Shown: positions 1-16,460, counted from the stretch's first letter. The stretch: DNA of 64,000 nt from Cristatella mucedo (GCA_009760855.2 WPIO01000024.1:1663501-1727500); one strand, 5' to 3'. Notes: generated by a model not told the origin, from the letters alone. Translations and numbers: made by a program.

Positions 1-284
1 AGAGCATTCGACGTTTCGGTCGAGTTTCGGCACTTTTAATAAAGAGAGCAAAGGCAATTATCCCAGCCCTATGTTTACGGTTGGTTTCCTATGAGAGAAA
101 GAGCTCAAATAAAACGATTTTATTAAGAAATTTGGCCGACATCTTGGACCAAATGTTTGCATGGCAGCCGTTGTGTTTCAATCGACACAGCTGATCCTGG
201 ACTTGGCTTGAACGATAAGTAAAACTGGGTGTCGTTGGCATAGAAGTAACAGCTGACACCGTGGGCCTGAATGACTTTCTCGAA

Positions 285-770
285 AGTCCATGTAATTTAA
301 TGTAGCTCCATCTGTAACTCCACACAGCCACAAAAACTAAGTGGATGTTACACAAGTGAGCTTTTTTTATAGCGAACTCAAAGCCTAAGCAGCTTTTGCT
401 ACGCATTTGGTATTCAGCAGACTTCATCTCACGTAACAATGAGAAAGTGAGAAGCATTGCTGAGTCAGGAGGGCAGTTGATGTAATGAGTAGCATGGACA
501 TAGTAGTTCAGGAAGGCTGGAAAGGATGTGCCACAATCGGCAGCAGGAGAGTAGATGTCGTTGCACAAAAATTGTGTGTGTTCCACATAGGCCTGGGATC
601 TGCAGTGCAAAAGCTTCTGTCATCAACGGTCTCTAAGAAGAGGAATGAAATAGTTCATTTATTGTCCTTAGGGGACCTGAGGTTATGAGGAGGCTGAAAC
701 TGGTGCAGCAGTTCAGCTAGGTATGAAGAAGTCAAGCTGTGGCAGGCCTTGTGGGTCAGCAGCGTAAGAG
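285..770 (-). mobile_element. L2-B 3' fragment
   Basis: The minus-strand L2-B 3' end begins with CTGTAACTCCACACAGCC and includes the LWN-type C-terminal coding region in broken form. It is inserted in L2-D. Confidence 0.8.
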
Positions 771-869
771 CTTTACTCTATGGTCCTACATAAATGAACA
801 ACAGTGGGCCCAGAAAAGACCCTTTTGGAACTCCACATGTGACAGGTCAACTGGATGAGACTTGACCAC

Positions 870-1375
870 CACACGACGACACGGACTGGACGATCTTACA
901 CTGACCCACATAGCCCGCCACGGCTTGGCTCCTTTGTACCTAGCGGAACTGCTGCACCAGTTTCAGCCTCTTCGCGCCCTCAGGTCTTGTGTGGACAATA
1001 AATTAGCTGTTCCATTCCTCCGCTTAAAGACCGTTGGCGACAGAGGCTTTAGCTCTGCAGGTCCTAGACTGTGGAACTTGCTTCCACAATTCTTACACAA
1101 CGACAACTACTCTCCTGCTGCCGACTATGGCTCATCCTTTTCAGCAGTCCTGAGCTGCTATTTCCATGCTATTCACTACCTCAACTGCTCTCCTGACTCT
1201 GCTATGCTTCCCACTTTCTCTTTGTTGCTCGAGACGAAGTCTGTTGGCTACCGAATGCATACTGAAAGCCTCTTAGGCTGTGAGTGAATTATACAAAACT
1301 CTCCTGCATAACACCCACATAGTCTTTATGACATTGTGGAGTTACAGACAGAGATACATTATATTACATTACGAT
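870..1375 (+). mobile_element. L2-B 3' fragment
   Basis: The plus-strand C-terminal coding block is open for 141 residues (HGLAPLYLAELLHQFQP, LKTVGDRGFSSAGPRLWNLL). It ends with the L2-B tail GGAGTTACAGACAGAG and a short TACAT-rich end. Confidence 0.85.
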
Positions 1376-1860
1376 CGGACGAGCACGAGTCGAAGCAGCC
1401 CAAACAGCCTTATCAGACATACGGATTGTGGTTCTCAATCTTTCAAGAACGATGTCTTGATCAGCAGTGTCGAATGCTACCAATAGATCGAGCAGGAAGG
1501 ACCAAAGCAGATTAGTATCATCTATATGCTACCTAGAATTTCATCGGTCATACTAAAGAAAGCAGTTTCAGTGAAATGGTGATGGACGAATCCTATCTGA
1601 AAAAATCCAGATAAATCATTCTTGTCTTGTGCTTTACAACAATTTTAACTGCAGTCTTTCCAGAATCTTGGACAAACAAGTAAGATCGGAGACAAGACTA
1701 TAATTTGCTAGGACGTTAGAATTCAATCTACGCCATTTAAGTATCAGTTTGATCATTGCCAATATAAACCTGAATATGCTTTGGTTGTATAGCACCCAAA
1801 TAGAACTAATCTCGATCCAGGCATTATGCATATGCCGAAGGGCTCAATCCTGTGATCTTG

Positions 1861-2961
<1,101 letters not shown>

Positions 2962-3052
2962 CAACAAGACATTCGCTTAGTGCTCTAAGAGAACTAAGTT
3001 ACTTTCTAGGCACTGTCCATACGCTGGAAACGAAGTAATGGTAAGTCAAATG

Positions 3053-3864
3053 ATTAGTGATAGCTCGAAATTTAGGAGTCGTTTTCGACCGCTGCCTCAA
3101 TTTTAAAAGCTTCATTCAGAAGACTGCTTCTACAGCTTGCCATCACGTCAGATCCCTATCCAAGATTTAACTATAAAAATGTAACTAAGTCATTAGTTCT
3201 GTCTCGGCTTGACTATTGCAATTCCCTTTTGGCAGGGCTACCAAAGAAAGCCACTGGGCCACTGCAGCTGGCTATGAATATGGCTGCAAGGCTAGTTTTC
3301 AAGTGCCAGAGTTTTGACCACGTGTCTCTTTTGCTAAAAGAGCTAGGATGGTTGCCGGTTGATCAATGGATACAGACCTAAGTTCTTACGCTGACCCACA
3401 AGGCCTGCCACGGCTTGGCTCCTTCGTACCTTGCTGAACTGCTGCACCAGTTTCAGCCTCCTCGTGCTCTCAGGTCTTGTATTGGCAATAAATTGGCTGT
3501 GTTCATTCCTTTGCTTAAAGACCGTTGGTAACAGAAGCTTTTGCTCTTCATGTGCTATACTGTGGAACTAACTTCCACAATTCTTATGCAACGACAACTA
3601 CTCTCCTGCTGCCGACAATGGCACATCCTTTCCAGCTGTCCTAAGCTGCTACTTCCATGCTCCTCATTACCTCAACTGCTCTCCCGACTCAGCTATTCTT
3701 GTCACTTTCTCTTTGTTGCGGGAGATGAACTCGGTTGGCTACTGAATGTGTACCGAGATCTGCTTAGGCCGTGAGTGTGCTATACACAACTTTCCTATGT
3801 AACACCCACATAGTCTTAATGGCTTTGTGGAGTTACAGACAGAGACACATTACATGGCACTACA
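3053..3864 (+). mobile_element. L2-B 3' fragment
   Basis: Plus strand, 0.8 kb, from a GVVFDRCLNF-like block through the LAPSYLAELLHQFQP region to the tail GGAGTTACAGACAGAG. It is frame-broken and abuts the L2-A tail at 3865, tail to tail. Confidence 0.85.
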
Positions 3865-5740
3865 TAATAATAATAATAATAATAATAATTCACTTGATAA
3901 AGCGCCCTCAGAGAACTTAATCTCTCTCTAGGCGCTTCACATTTGCTGCAAAGTGAAATGCAATTGAATGGTAAGTAAAATCATGCTTGAAAAACAAACA
4001 AAATGAATAATATGGTTAGGGGTGACACGCACAGGGTCAGCATGCGAATGTGGTTAGTGGCAGCATGCACAGTGTCAGCACGCATAAGCACATCAAGGAC
4101 GAATCACAGGGACCCACTAAATGCTGTCCTAAATGGGTGTGTTTTTAGGTTCCTTTTAAATGTGGTCAGGTCGGGGATGTTCTGACGCAGGTCGGGAGGG
4201 AGTTCCAGGCTGTGGGAGCATACGAAATAAATGCACGGTCTCCAAAGGATTTGAGGTTTGTACGAGGTATTTCTAGACTGTTGGATTCCGAAAAGCGGGT
4301 GGTACGATGCTTGGCCTGATGGGGTAGTATATCTGAAAGATAGGCTGGTGCCATAGAATGAAGGGACCTAAAAGTGAGCGACAAAACCTTGAAGTCAATC
4401 CGTTGCTTGACTAGTAACCAGTGCAGGTCGGCGAGAAGTGGAGTAATGTGGCAACTGCGAAGCTCACGACAGACAAGCGTAGCTGCAGAGTTTTGCACAA
4501 GCTGCAATCGCCTGATCGCACATGCTGGTAGGCCAGTAAGCAGTGAGTTGCAGAAGTCGAGACAGGATGTCACGAATGCATGGACCAACTTAGATGTGGT
4601 ATCTTTATCTAAACAAGCCCGAATTTTAGCAATGTTATGAAGCTGAAAATAGGCGGATTTGACTGTGGAGCTGATATGGTCGTCTAACGAGAGGTCGCTT
4701 TGGAATATGACACCTAGATTTCGAGCTGATTCAACTGGAGATATGCTGGCAGAGCCAATTTTGAGCGTCAGCCTTTCCAATCTCTGAATCACACTGGGTT
4801 TGCCCATAACAAGTAAATTAGTTTTATCATCGCTAAGTTTTAGAAAATTTGCTGCCATCCATGTGCGGATGTCATCAATGCATGCAGCTAGTGAGTTTAG
4901 AGAATTTGAGGTGCTCGAAGGCTGGGAGGGATCAAAGCAAAGGTACAACTGAGTGTCATCCGCATAGAAGTGAAAGCCTAGATTGTGCTTGGCAATCACA
5001 TCAGCAAGAGGCAGAGTGTAAACCATGAAAAGAACCGGACCTAGCACTGAGCCGTGAGGTACTCCATATTTCAGAGGTACTTCAGATGATCTTTGTCCTT
5101 TCACGTCAATATTCTGGAGTCTCCCACAGAGATAGGAGCTGAACCACTGCAGAGCAGTGCCAGTGATGCCCAGGCGAGATGAGAGGCGCTCTAGAAGAAC
5201 TTGGTGATCGATGGTGTCAAAAGCTGCCGAAAGATCAAGCAAAACAAGCAGAGACACTCTACCCATGTCTGCATTCCTAAGTAGGTCGTTGTACACCCTA
5301 AGCAATGCTGACTCTGTGGAGTGATTAGCTCTAACGCCAGACTGGAACTTACTAGCAAGGCGTGAGGTTTCGATACACGAGTTCAGCTGGTCCGCCACGA
5401 CCCATTCCAGTGTCTTTGATAGGATTAAGTTCTCTTGGTCTAGTAGAGCTTTCTTGAGAAGTGGCCTGACTACAGCTTTTTTGAAAGGTGTTGGGACATG
5501 ACCTGAGGCTAATGACATATTAATTATGTTAGTTATGCATGGCAGCAGCAGATCAATGTAACGTAGGAGCAGGACAGTGGGAATAGGGTCCAGAGGACTT
5601 GTTGTCTTCTTTGATTGAGATACGAACTTCGGGACTAGATCACTAGTGACCTGCTTAAATGCAGACATTGAGGTGCAGCCAGGAACCGAGGAACAGCATT
5701 CTAGTGGGGATGAAACAGGTTTAGGATTTTGGCTTTAGAA
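3865..5740 (-). mobile_element. L2-A LINE, 5'-truncated, with nearly open reverse transcriptase frame
   Basis: The 3' end is at 3865, with a (TTA)n tail and the family hairpin. A 500-residue frame (5668 to 4166) encodes the L2/CR1-type reverse transcriptase, with DLSAAFD at residues 145-151, GVPHGSVLGP at 202-211 (usually GVPQGS) and the catalytic YADD at 235-238. Two lesions are visible. About 15 codons around the NYRPVS motif are missing near residue 80, and a one-base loss near 4170 breaks the last codons relative to sister copies. No endonuclease domain remains. The 5' end runs into a TTTAGG-like stretch, so the boundary is approximate. Confidence 0.9.
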
Positions 5741-5803
5741 TTTATAGGCTTTAGGTTTAGTGCTTAAGGTTTAAAGACTCTGGTTCAAGGATTGAGATTT
5801 AGA
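5719..5803 (+). repeat. Degenerate TTTAGG-like stretch
   Basis: GGTTTAGGATTTTGG, GGCTTTAGGTTTAG and similar units occur at the 5' edge of the L2-A copy. The first part may be L2 coding sequence read on the other strand. Confidence 0.5.
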
Positions 5804-8817
<3,014 letters not shown>

Positions 8818-8935
8818 TAATAATAATAATAAGACATTTGTACAGCACCCCTTGAGAACTAATTCTCTTTCTAGGCATTTTATAGATGATGTTAGGGAAG
8901 CATGTCAATAGTTAGTGATCACATGCACAACCTTC
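8818..8935 (-). mobile_element. L2-like 3' tail remnant
   Basis: A minus-strand ATT-rich tail, hairpin and about 60 bp of 3' region, diverged from L2-A. Confidence 0.6.
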
Positions 8936-9701
8936 ATTTGTGCTCATGCAGCAATCCAATGGCTGTAATGCAGCCATAGCACTTACCGGTCAAACCAGAA
9001 AGCCAGCCAGCTCTTGTGGAGGGATCCGTTTGAGGAATGCTAGTCCAGGAATTCAACCCAGAAGCCCATTGTCAATAGAAGAAACTACGGCACTAACTGG
9101 ACAACAGTGCAGGCCTTGCTAAGCCAATGCTTGTAATCTATCCCAAAGAACTACAGTACCCAGCACAGGCCACATCCACAATACGATGGGTGCAGGTACA
9201 CCAATTTATGGCATACAGCTGCTGAACCGGGCAACTGTAAAACCATAAAACCAGAGCTGCAAAAATCCACGTACACAAACCGAGATTGCAATGCTGCACC
9301 GATATCCATCAACGAACTGGACCTTGAATGCCTGCCTTTACGATTGTCTTGCATTTGCACTGTCCCCCTTTTGTGTGACTAACTCATCTGATGCTGGCAG
9401 AGCGCTGCAAGAAAGCTCTTGACTAAATTTCGTCGATGACCTAGCTGGAGAGATGGTTATAGAAAAGCTGGACCGCGTAAATGTAACTCATCTCTCTCCC
9501 CAAGAGGCAGCACTCCAACTGGTTTTTGATGATGACTCCTGGCCAAAACTGGTCTGCTTCGAAGGATGGGATAGCATCACCAATCCAAAAGTGCCGAGCG
9601 CCATTTAAAAGAATGCTAGCAGCCACACCTGACATCCGAACAACCAAGCCTTTGGGGGGGTCAACAGTGAAAGCAGCGGCTACGGATGTGACAGCCAAGC
9701 A
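8936..9701. other. Unassigned stretch
   Basis: No gene or repeat family was recognised. Confidence 0.4.
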
Positions 9702-9842
9702 ACCAGTTTGGTCCAGTGGTTAAGGTGCTCGCCCCGGCCAAGGTCTGGCCGAGGTCGTGGGCTCGAGCCCCGAGGCATATGTGAAGCGCCTGAATAGAGA
9801 TCAAGTTTTCTTGGGGCGCTATACATATGAATGAATTATTTA
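9702..9842 (+). mobile_element. SINE-A, full copy
   Basis: A tRNA-like head carries an A box (TGGTCCAGTGGTTAAGG) and a B box (GGGCTCGAGCCCC). It is followed by a tail (GTGAAGCGCCTGAATAGAG to GGGGCGCTATAC) shared with L2-A. Confidence 0.85.
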
Positions 9843-11372
9843 ACCAGCTTCTCCCCATTTGACACTTTGCCAATAGGAGGGTAAGAGCTTGGGTTCGGTC
9901 AATGCTAGTTCGTATATATAAGGCCACTAGTGCAGTGAGCATGAAGGTCAGCCAAGACGATAGCTGGAGCAGGCAGCAGGCCAGAGCCAATCCAAACAGA
10001 GGGAACACATCAGCATAGGGTCAGCTGTAAGAAAACTAAAGGAATGCCCAAATAAACGCTATCGGTGACCGAGAGAAAGAAGTGAGCCTATCTAGGCCAA
10101 CTATTTTGCTACCGGCAGTTGGCACTAGCACAACGGGGCAGGCATGACATTGGCCGACCCGGGCCACTTCTTGGAAAGGTGAGTGGATCTGTTAGAAACA
10201 AATCGGTCCCAACTTTTGGATAAATAACTGAGGCTGATGCAAGATGACCACAGTAGGACGGTAACACGCAGCGGGCTGCAGGTGCACAGCAGAGCTCGTG
10301 GGGTTAATGCGAAGGAAGGCAGGAGAGAAGAGACATGCCACGGATTAAGCCGATGAAAGGCCAAACTTGACCTTGCCTGGGGTGGCCAATCAAAGGAGGG
10401 TTGAAGAGCATGCCAGCTCCCCTCAGGGTAGGTCTAAAAGGGGGGGGACGACCACTAGGCACGTCTACACCATCGCCATAGCCCCCCCCCCCCGGCGGTG
10501 TAGCGCTTGCACATTACATCACAGGTCTCGAGTTAGGGTCTTGCAGCAGGCCAGTCTTTATTGCAAGCTGCGTGCAGAGCGAAAGCCAGCAAGGGAGGCT
10601 CTTCTGTCCAGCTGAATCTTTACTTTAAAAATTAAAAATATAATTCATTTGTATAGCGCCACCCCAAGAGAACTTAATCTCTATTCACGTGTGCCTCGAA
10701 GCTTGAGCCCACGCCCTCAGCCAGACCTTGGTCGGGTGAGAGCACCTTAACTGCTAGACCAAACCAGCTTTGTTTAGGGCTGACCCCATCCTCTTTATTT
10801 GTATTTATATTTATATTTATTATTTATATATATTTATTTTTTGTATTTATTTGTATATTCCTCATCCAGGCTGTCCCCATCCTCTTTATTGTGCCTACCA
10901 AGGAGTTCGCGAATCCTATCGGACGCACGTGTGCACTCGCAAGCACACGCTACCACAGACATGCACTCCAGTGGCACACGCATACGGGCGCACACACAGA
11001 CACGTACGAAAGAGAGAGCGCACGCACGACGACTGCCAAGAAGAGAATGCACAGCTATCGGCTCGCTACATAGCAGGTTAGGTATTTGCACACAAAGTGC
11101 CGTACGCTATGTGCAGTTGATGGCAGCCTAACGTTGAGAAACACATCTAGCTTCATAAGAGCACCATACACTCACGCTCAGCACAGTGGCTTCCGCAAAA
11201 CCCTTGAGCGCAGAGGTAGCAGACAACTCATCAATGATGGGGGGTCGCCGCCAACCTTCCGGCCGGCCTGCCCGGGCGTGCCAGCCGGTGCGGCCTTGGC
11301 CGCAGCTGCTCCTAGCGACCGTGCAGATCGGCCACGCGCACGCGCAGCGGCAGCAGCAACAGCAGCGCTCAC
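9843..11372. other. Unassigned stretch before the Ig exon
   Basis: Contains homopolymer C and G runs (about 10441 and 10482), the SINE-A at 10634, and a CA-rich segment at 10920-11030 related to 41090-41165. The missing half of the Ig domain was sought here on the minus strand and not seen. Confidence 0.4.
10634..10773 (-). mobile_element. SINE-A copy
   Basis: A minus-strand copy with a recognisable head and tail and minor indels. It ends at an AT-rich 3' flank. Confidence 0.82.
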
Positions 11373-11531
11373 CTTGCCCACCACGAGCGGACTGTCGTCG
11401 CGGTACCAATTCACGGCCGGCAGCGGGCTGCCGGACACGTCACACTCCAGCACGAACCGCTCGCCCTCCGATACCTCGTCGGGACCGCGCAGGCGACAGG
11501 CAAAGTTGGGCGGAGACTCGGCGCTCCACTG
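11373..11531 (-). CDS. Immunoglobulin (I-set) domain exon, first half of the domain
   Basis: A 53-codon exon on the minus strand sits between an acceptor (GGCGCAG) and a strong donor (AAG then GTGAGC), phase 0. It encodes SPPNFACRLRGPDEVSEGER, then FVLECDVSGSP and PAVNWYRDDSPLV. These are the A to C' strands of an I-set Ig domain, with the B-strand Cys in LEC and the C-strand Trp in NWYRD. The second half, with D.G.Y.C, must lie in another exon at lower coordinates and was not found. Such exons occur in titin/myosin-light-chain-kinase-like muscle proteins and in cell-adhesion receptors, and I cannot choose between them. It is GC-richer than its surroundings. Confidence 0.75.
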
Positions 11532-13046
11532 CTGCGCCGTCACAGCTGCAGCCACCGCCCTGCAAGCGTGAGGCCACGACTCAAAAGCCACCGCCCGAGA
11601 GGTAGAGGAGGCGAGAGGGCGCGCAAGGAAGCCACAGAGGTGCTCGGCGCCTCCTTCCTGCCACACCGGTGCCGGCCCGAGCCGGCAACGGCAGCAGCAG
11701 AGATGGCGCAAGCTCGAAGCTAGCGCGCCAGCCAGCTAGCTAGCTAGTACGCACCTGCTGGCAGCACCAACTGACGTGGCGGCTGGCCACTGGTGCTGCT
11801 GCTGCTGCTGCTGCTGCTGCAGCTGCGGTGTCTTTCTTGCCTGGCCAGACATGCCGCCGACGGGTGTCTGCGGGGATCAGACCTCAAGGCCACTCGATCG
11901 GCAACTGTCAGATGCAGACTGCTGCTGTTGCCGTGGAGGTGCAGCAATCCGTGCAGCCCTGGCGCCACGGGAGGCCGGCCTGCTCAGCTAGCAGGCTCTA
12001 ATCTGATGCCGGTGCCGGACGTCTAAGAACGATTCCGATAGGGAGGGCCTCAGCAGGCTGCAAACCAAACCCTCGACTAGGCTAGACCTGGGGTGGTGGG
12101 GGGAGGGGAGTGAGCAAGCCACCACCAACCGACGAATCCAGCGACTGCCCGCAGAGAGCAGCAGGCTGCTAGTGCTGACTTTGCTGCCACATCAGCTAGC
12201 CCCTGCTCAATTCCGGCTGGCCCTTGTCCAGGTCCCACCGCCCCCACCGACCGGGTTACAAAAGTCGACTCGGCAAACAACAACAAATGGAAGTACAGGT
12301 GGCAGCTGCAGCCAACCAAAGAAATTATAGTTGAATCAAGAACAAGTGTCTGCCCGAGCCCGGTAACACAGCTGTGCTGGGAAGCTACATCCAAGCCACC
12401 CATACTCCAGCCCACCTGCTTAGCCAGCCCTTATCAGCCACCAAGCAGGCCGCCACCACCCACCCTCGGTGGCCTTGAGACAGAGCCAAGCACTTGGATA
12501 AACAACCGGACAAGCAACCACAGTCCACAGCCCAAGCCACCGGTAGTCATCACCATTTCAGCAGCTGCATAGTGGCTGCTGATCATGAGCTGCCCGATGC
12601 TGGCATCTCAAAGGCTGGATTACTTACGCAAGACACCAACTAGCTGGCTAGCTCGAGAGGGAAGGAGGGAGCATGTATTTGCATAAGGCCGGTTACCGGG
12701 GTACCCCTGTGCACATCTCGGCCACCAGCAGCTGAAGGAGCAGGCAGCAGCGTTGCTCCGGCACATAAGACATAAGCTCGGCCTGCCTGCCTGTCTCAAA
12801 CCTGTAGGTGAGGGGCTAGTGGTGTGGCAAAGCTCAAGGCTGTAACCCCCTCCCCCTCGGCAGCCGTACTATATGCAGTTCAACCACCTGCCGGATGGGC
12901 CCCACAAGCCGGCACTGCCAGTGACTCGTGAGCTGTGGCAGCATCCTATTCCTTCTGCAAAGAGCAGTGCTGAGCCGTCTTGGCAAAAAGCACAAGCAGT
13001 TCCCACAGCTGGCATTTTAATGATAGTCTCGGAAACATTATACCCT
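11532..13046. other. Unassigned GC-rich stretch
   Basis: Apart from the CTG tract and an AGCTAGCTAG run near 11737 nothing is recognised. If the Ig gene is real, its upstream exons may lie here. Confidence 0.35.
11791..11826. repeat. (CTG)n microsatellite
   Basis: About eleven CTG units ending in CAGCTG. Confidence 0.9.
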
Positions 13047-13155
13047 CCGGTCTTAGCCGAGTGAGTAAGGTGCTCTTACTTTTCTACCCAGGTCGTGGGT
13101 TCGAGTCTTGCAGCATACAATCTCTCATTGCCTACTTCAATGGGGTTGCTAGCCG
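13047..13155 (+). mobile_element. SINE-B copy, partial
   Basis: A tRNA-like head with B box GGGTTCGAGTCTT followed by the SINE-B body start (CAATCTCTCATTGCC). The tail is lost. Confidence 0.65.
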
Positions 13156-14165
13156 CTACAGCTATGTCTACACGGTTCAACTTTTGCATGACCAACTCCT
13201 CATCCAACTTTATCTGTTTCACTTTGCTCTTCGATGATCTTGGCCAAATACCTCCCGTATACATGTGCGTGTACATATGTGTGCATGTGTATGTGTATGT
13301 GTATGTGTGCGTGTGCGTGTGTGCATCTGTGTGAACATGTGCATGTGCATGTACATGTGCATGTAAATGAGTGCACATATAGATGAACATGCATGTCATA
13401 CATGTGCGTGCATATGTGCACGCACATGAGCAAACATGCATGTGCACATACACATGAGTTAAAAAGTGAAGTAACGTCAGTGTGGTCAGAAATCAAAAAG
13501 TGAAGTCAGCTTATTCAAAGCCTCGTTTCGGCATAGCAGCAGAGCAGCCTTATCGGCAATCTCTTGCACTTGTAATATAGAATTGTGTTCAGCAGGATTC
13601 AAAAACTACAGCCTCGATCGTGAAGTAAAAATACTTTACCCCCCTAAGACCCAGAATTGCATAAAAATGTGTGTGAGATCGTCCACATCGTCCACAGTGC
13701 GTGTGCATGCGTGTGGTGGTAGTATATATGCACGTGTGAGCACGGGCGCACATGCCAAAATATCCCACAACTGTATACTCCTCGGCGCACATGCCAACAC
13801 AGAACTGTGCATACGGCACATACAGGTAATCAATAGAGGGTGCATACAGACATCAACCTATACATTTTTTTAATGTGAGTACACGAGCCCGTGGTCCATA
13901 AAAACAAGCAGCTGACGTCACGTTTCCAATGCACCCTTTTACAATATGTATAGTACTACTAAGATGATAAACTCCCATGACAAAAATATAGGAGGAGAAA
14001 ATGTACTAATTTGCCTGTAACTAAAAAAAGCTAAAATAATATTATTTAGTTGTTAAATAAATTAAAATTAATTATAATTATTTCATTCATTTTCCATAAA
14101 TAATTAGAAAATGTATTAGGCCTTAATTTTCAAGATTTGTCCACGATCTTTTGCAGGTAAATCTA
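13156..14165. other. TG/CA-rich and AT-rich stretch
   Basis: CATG- and TGTG-rich DNA to about 13860, then AT-rich unique DNA. No gene was seen. Confidence 0.45.
13262..13460. repeat. Degenerate TG/CATG-rich tract
   Basis: GTGTATGTGTATG and CATGTGCATGTACATG-type repeats with purine-pyrimidine alternation through most of the tract. Confidence 0.8.
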
Positions 14166-14222
<57 letters not shown>

Positions 14223-14244
14223 GATGTATAAATGTAATGTAGAA

Positions 14245-14276
<32 letters not shown>

Positions 14277-14302
14277 ATGTATGTATATATATATATAATT
14301 AT
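14166..14302. repeat. (AT)n and (GT)n compound microsatellite
   Basis: AT runs interrupted by GTGTGTG and ending at the L2-A tail of the next element. Confidence 0.9.
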
Positions 14303-14956
14303 AATAATAATACACTTGATAAAGCACCCTCAGAGAACTCAAATCTCTTTCTAGGCGCTTTACATTTGCTGCAAAGGAACCACGATTGAATGGTGAGTGG
14401 TATCATGCTTGATTAACTTAAATAACATGGTTAGGGGTGACATGCACAGGGTCAGCATGCAAATGTGGTTAGTGGCAGAATTAACAGTGTCAGCACGCAT
14501 AAGCACATAAAGGACAAATCACAGGGACCTACTAAATGCTGTCATGAATAGGTGGGTTTTTAATTTCTTTTTAAATGTGGTCAAGTCTGGGGATATCGTG
14601 GCTCAAGTCGGGAGTGAGTTCCAGGCTCTGGGAGCATACGAGCTAAATGCACGGTCTCCAAAGGATTTGAGGTTTGTACGAGGTAAACAGTTAGATTCCG
14701 AAAAGCGAGTTGAATGATGCTTGGCCTGGTGGAGGATAGATTCGATAGGTATGCTGAAGCCAAAGAATGAAGGAACCTAAAAGTGAGAGACAAAACCTTG
14801 AAGTCGATCCGTTGCTTGACTGGTAGCCAGTGCAGGTCGGCGAGAAGTGGTGTGATGTAGCAACTGTGCTGCTCACGACAGACAAGCCTAGCTGCAGAGT
14901 TATGTACCAGCTGTAAGCACCTGATTGCACATGCCGGTAGGCTAGTAAGCAGCGAG
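14303..14956 (-). mobile_element. L2-A 3' fragment
   Basis: The minus strand carries the L2-A 3' end, with the tail hairpin at 14312-14370, through the C-terminal reverse transcriptase coding part (LTFRFLHSLASAYLS-type frame). It is 5'-truncated at about 14956 and has several indels. It begins in an (AT)n and TAA-rich microsatellite. Confidence 0.85.
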
Positions 14957-15875
14957 TATATGCATACGTTGCCAGCAATATATTTTGCTGCACTTGGCCT
15001 CCTGTGAGTATGGTCTGTGCATACCTGTGGTTGGTTGTTGGAACAAGTCTAATGCATGGTGAATATGAAAAAGTATGTTTTGGTTCATTGGCTATCAAGA
15101 AATGTTCTGGTCGGTAACTTATTGCCATATTTAAATACTTTCTAAACTTATAATGAGCATTCTAAGTTCCGGTTTCTGACAAGACGTGCCATTAACAGCA
15201 TGTGTCAACGGCCATCTGGCATTTCAAATTGCAATCTGCACCAGCTCCTGAACATTGGATACAACAAATGGGACTATGCAAGTGCCCATTCTCTTTCCCG
15301 CGGTAGCAGTAACCAGATGCTGCTCTTCTCAATTTTGACGACTTGCATATATAAGCCTAAAGTCTTTACCTCAGCCACATCCGCGCTGATCAACCAAATA
15401 AGCCAATGCCTCACTTTTTTAAACATGTGACTTAACAAACCAAATCCACTAGGCGATAACGAAGAAGAAGTGAAGAGCAGCAATGTAATAACAGAGGTAT
15501 TTAGGAGACGAGCTCTTTTTACTAGACTTAAGTTGGCCGATTCGAAGACAAAAACCTCAGAAAGAATTTTAAGGGGGTTACAGGTTGCAACTCAACAGTC
15601 ACTTTAGTCGAAAGTGATGATATGAAGGCGAGAATATGAGAATGTGTGCAATCTTTTAATGAAGAAACCAGAAAAACTCATGGGCCGAACAACTAATATC
15701 AGAAGAGTGAGACCACTGATTGTGTCCAACAAATGATTCCATGTCTTATGAATTGGTTTTGGGTAAGACTGGCAAGACTTCCATTTTTCGACTGAAAAAA
15801 TAAGCCCTTACTTTTCTAAACCTGCGGTTGTAGACACTGAGTAAGTCTTTGAAAAAAGCTAGATAAATATAAATA

Positions 15876-15975
15876 AATATATAATTCATTTGTATAGCGC
15901 CCCAAGAGAACTTAACCTCTATTCTGACGCTTCACATATGCCTCGGGGCTCAAGCCTATGCTTTACCAGGCACAT
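15876..15975 (-). mobile_element. SINE-A, 5'-truncated
   Basis: The minus-strand tail and B-box part are kept; the head is missing. Confidence 0.7.
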
Positions 15976-16289
15976 CTTTTTGAAGTTTTTTGATAAATCA
16001 AAAGGAATCCCTACGACTACTCCGTACACGTTTTGGAATGAATTTATGGGAGCATGCTACTCTTAGGTTTTGAGTTTACTGCCTCGATGATTATATGAAG
16101 GCTGTCGATAGAGTCTGGGTGAAGACCAAGAAGACCTCAAACAGATTTCCAAAACTTCTGAGCATCAATGCTCTTCAAGTTGCATCGCTGGACAAACTCG
16201 ATGCTGCACTGCACATAGGATGGAATGAGACGAGATTGAGCAATGATCCGAGCTGGTTACCGGGCACACAACGAGGTCGGTGGGGCAGA

Positions 16290-16460
16290 CATCTTATTTG
16301 ATCACGAGCTCCATGCCTGCCTATGGGAGTCGCATGACTAACTTGTTGGACCAAGCCGAAGTTCTCCAGACACTCAAGGAATATGCAGACCTGGCTGTTG
16401 CTCTGGTCGTCAACGTGTTCAAGTCTCTAGCAATCAATAACGAACGGCCTATGTGACACG
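16290..16460 (+). mobile_element. Fragment of a different LINE reverse transcriptase
   Basis: The plus-strand translation contains DQAEVLQTLKEYADLAV and VVNVFKS, resembling the stretch just after the YADD/FADD box of non-LTR reverse transcriptases (L..L..YA...L.VNV.KS). It does not match L2-A to L2-D. It is short and alone. Confidence 0.35.

Larger units (their letters stand above)
165..1860 (-). mobile_element. L2-D LINE remnant interrupted by two L2-B copies
   Basis: Minus-strand reverse transcriptase pieces occur at 165-284, about 770-860 and 1376-1860, in the order expected for one element. They cover the regions equivalent to YADD, GVPQGS and DLSAAFD in L2-A. L2-B copies of opposite strand fill the gaps. 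The remnant is strongly diverged and has no open frame. Confidence 0.65.

Noticed and set aside
9702-9790. Possible tRNA gene with A and B boxes
   Set aside because: It is the head of SINE-A: the same sequence with the same tail recurs at several sites, and no complete cloverleaf is evident.
11086-11571. 161-codon plus-strand frame
   Set aside because: Shadow of the minus-strand Ig exon and GC-rich flanks.
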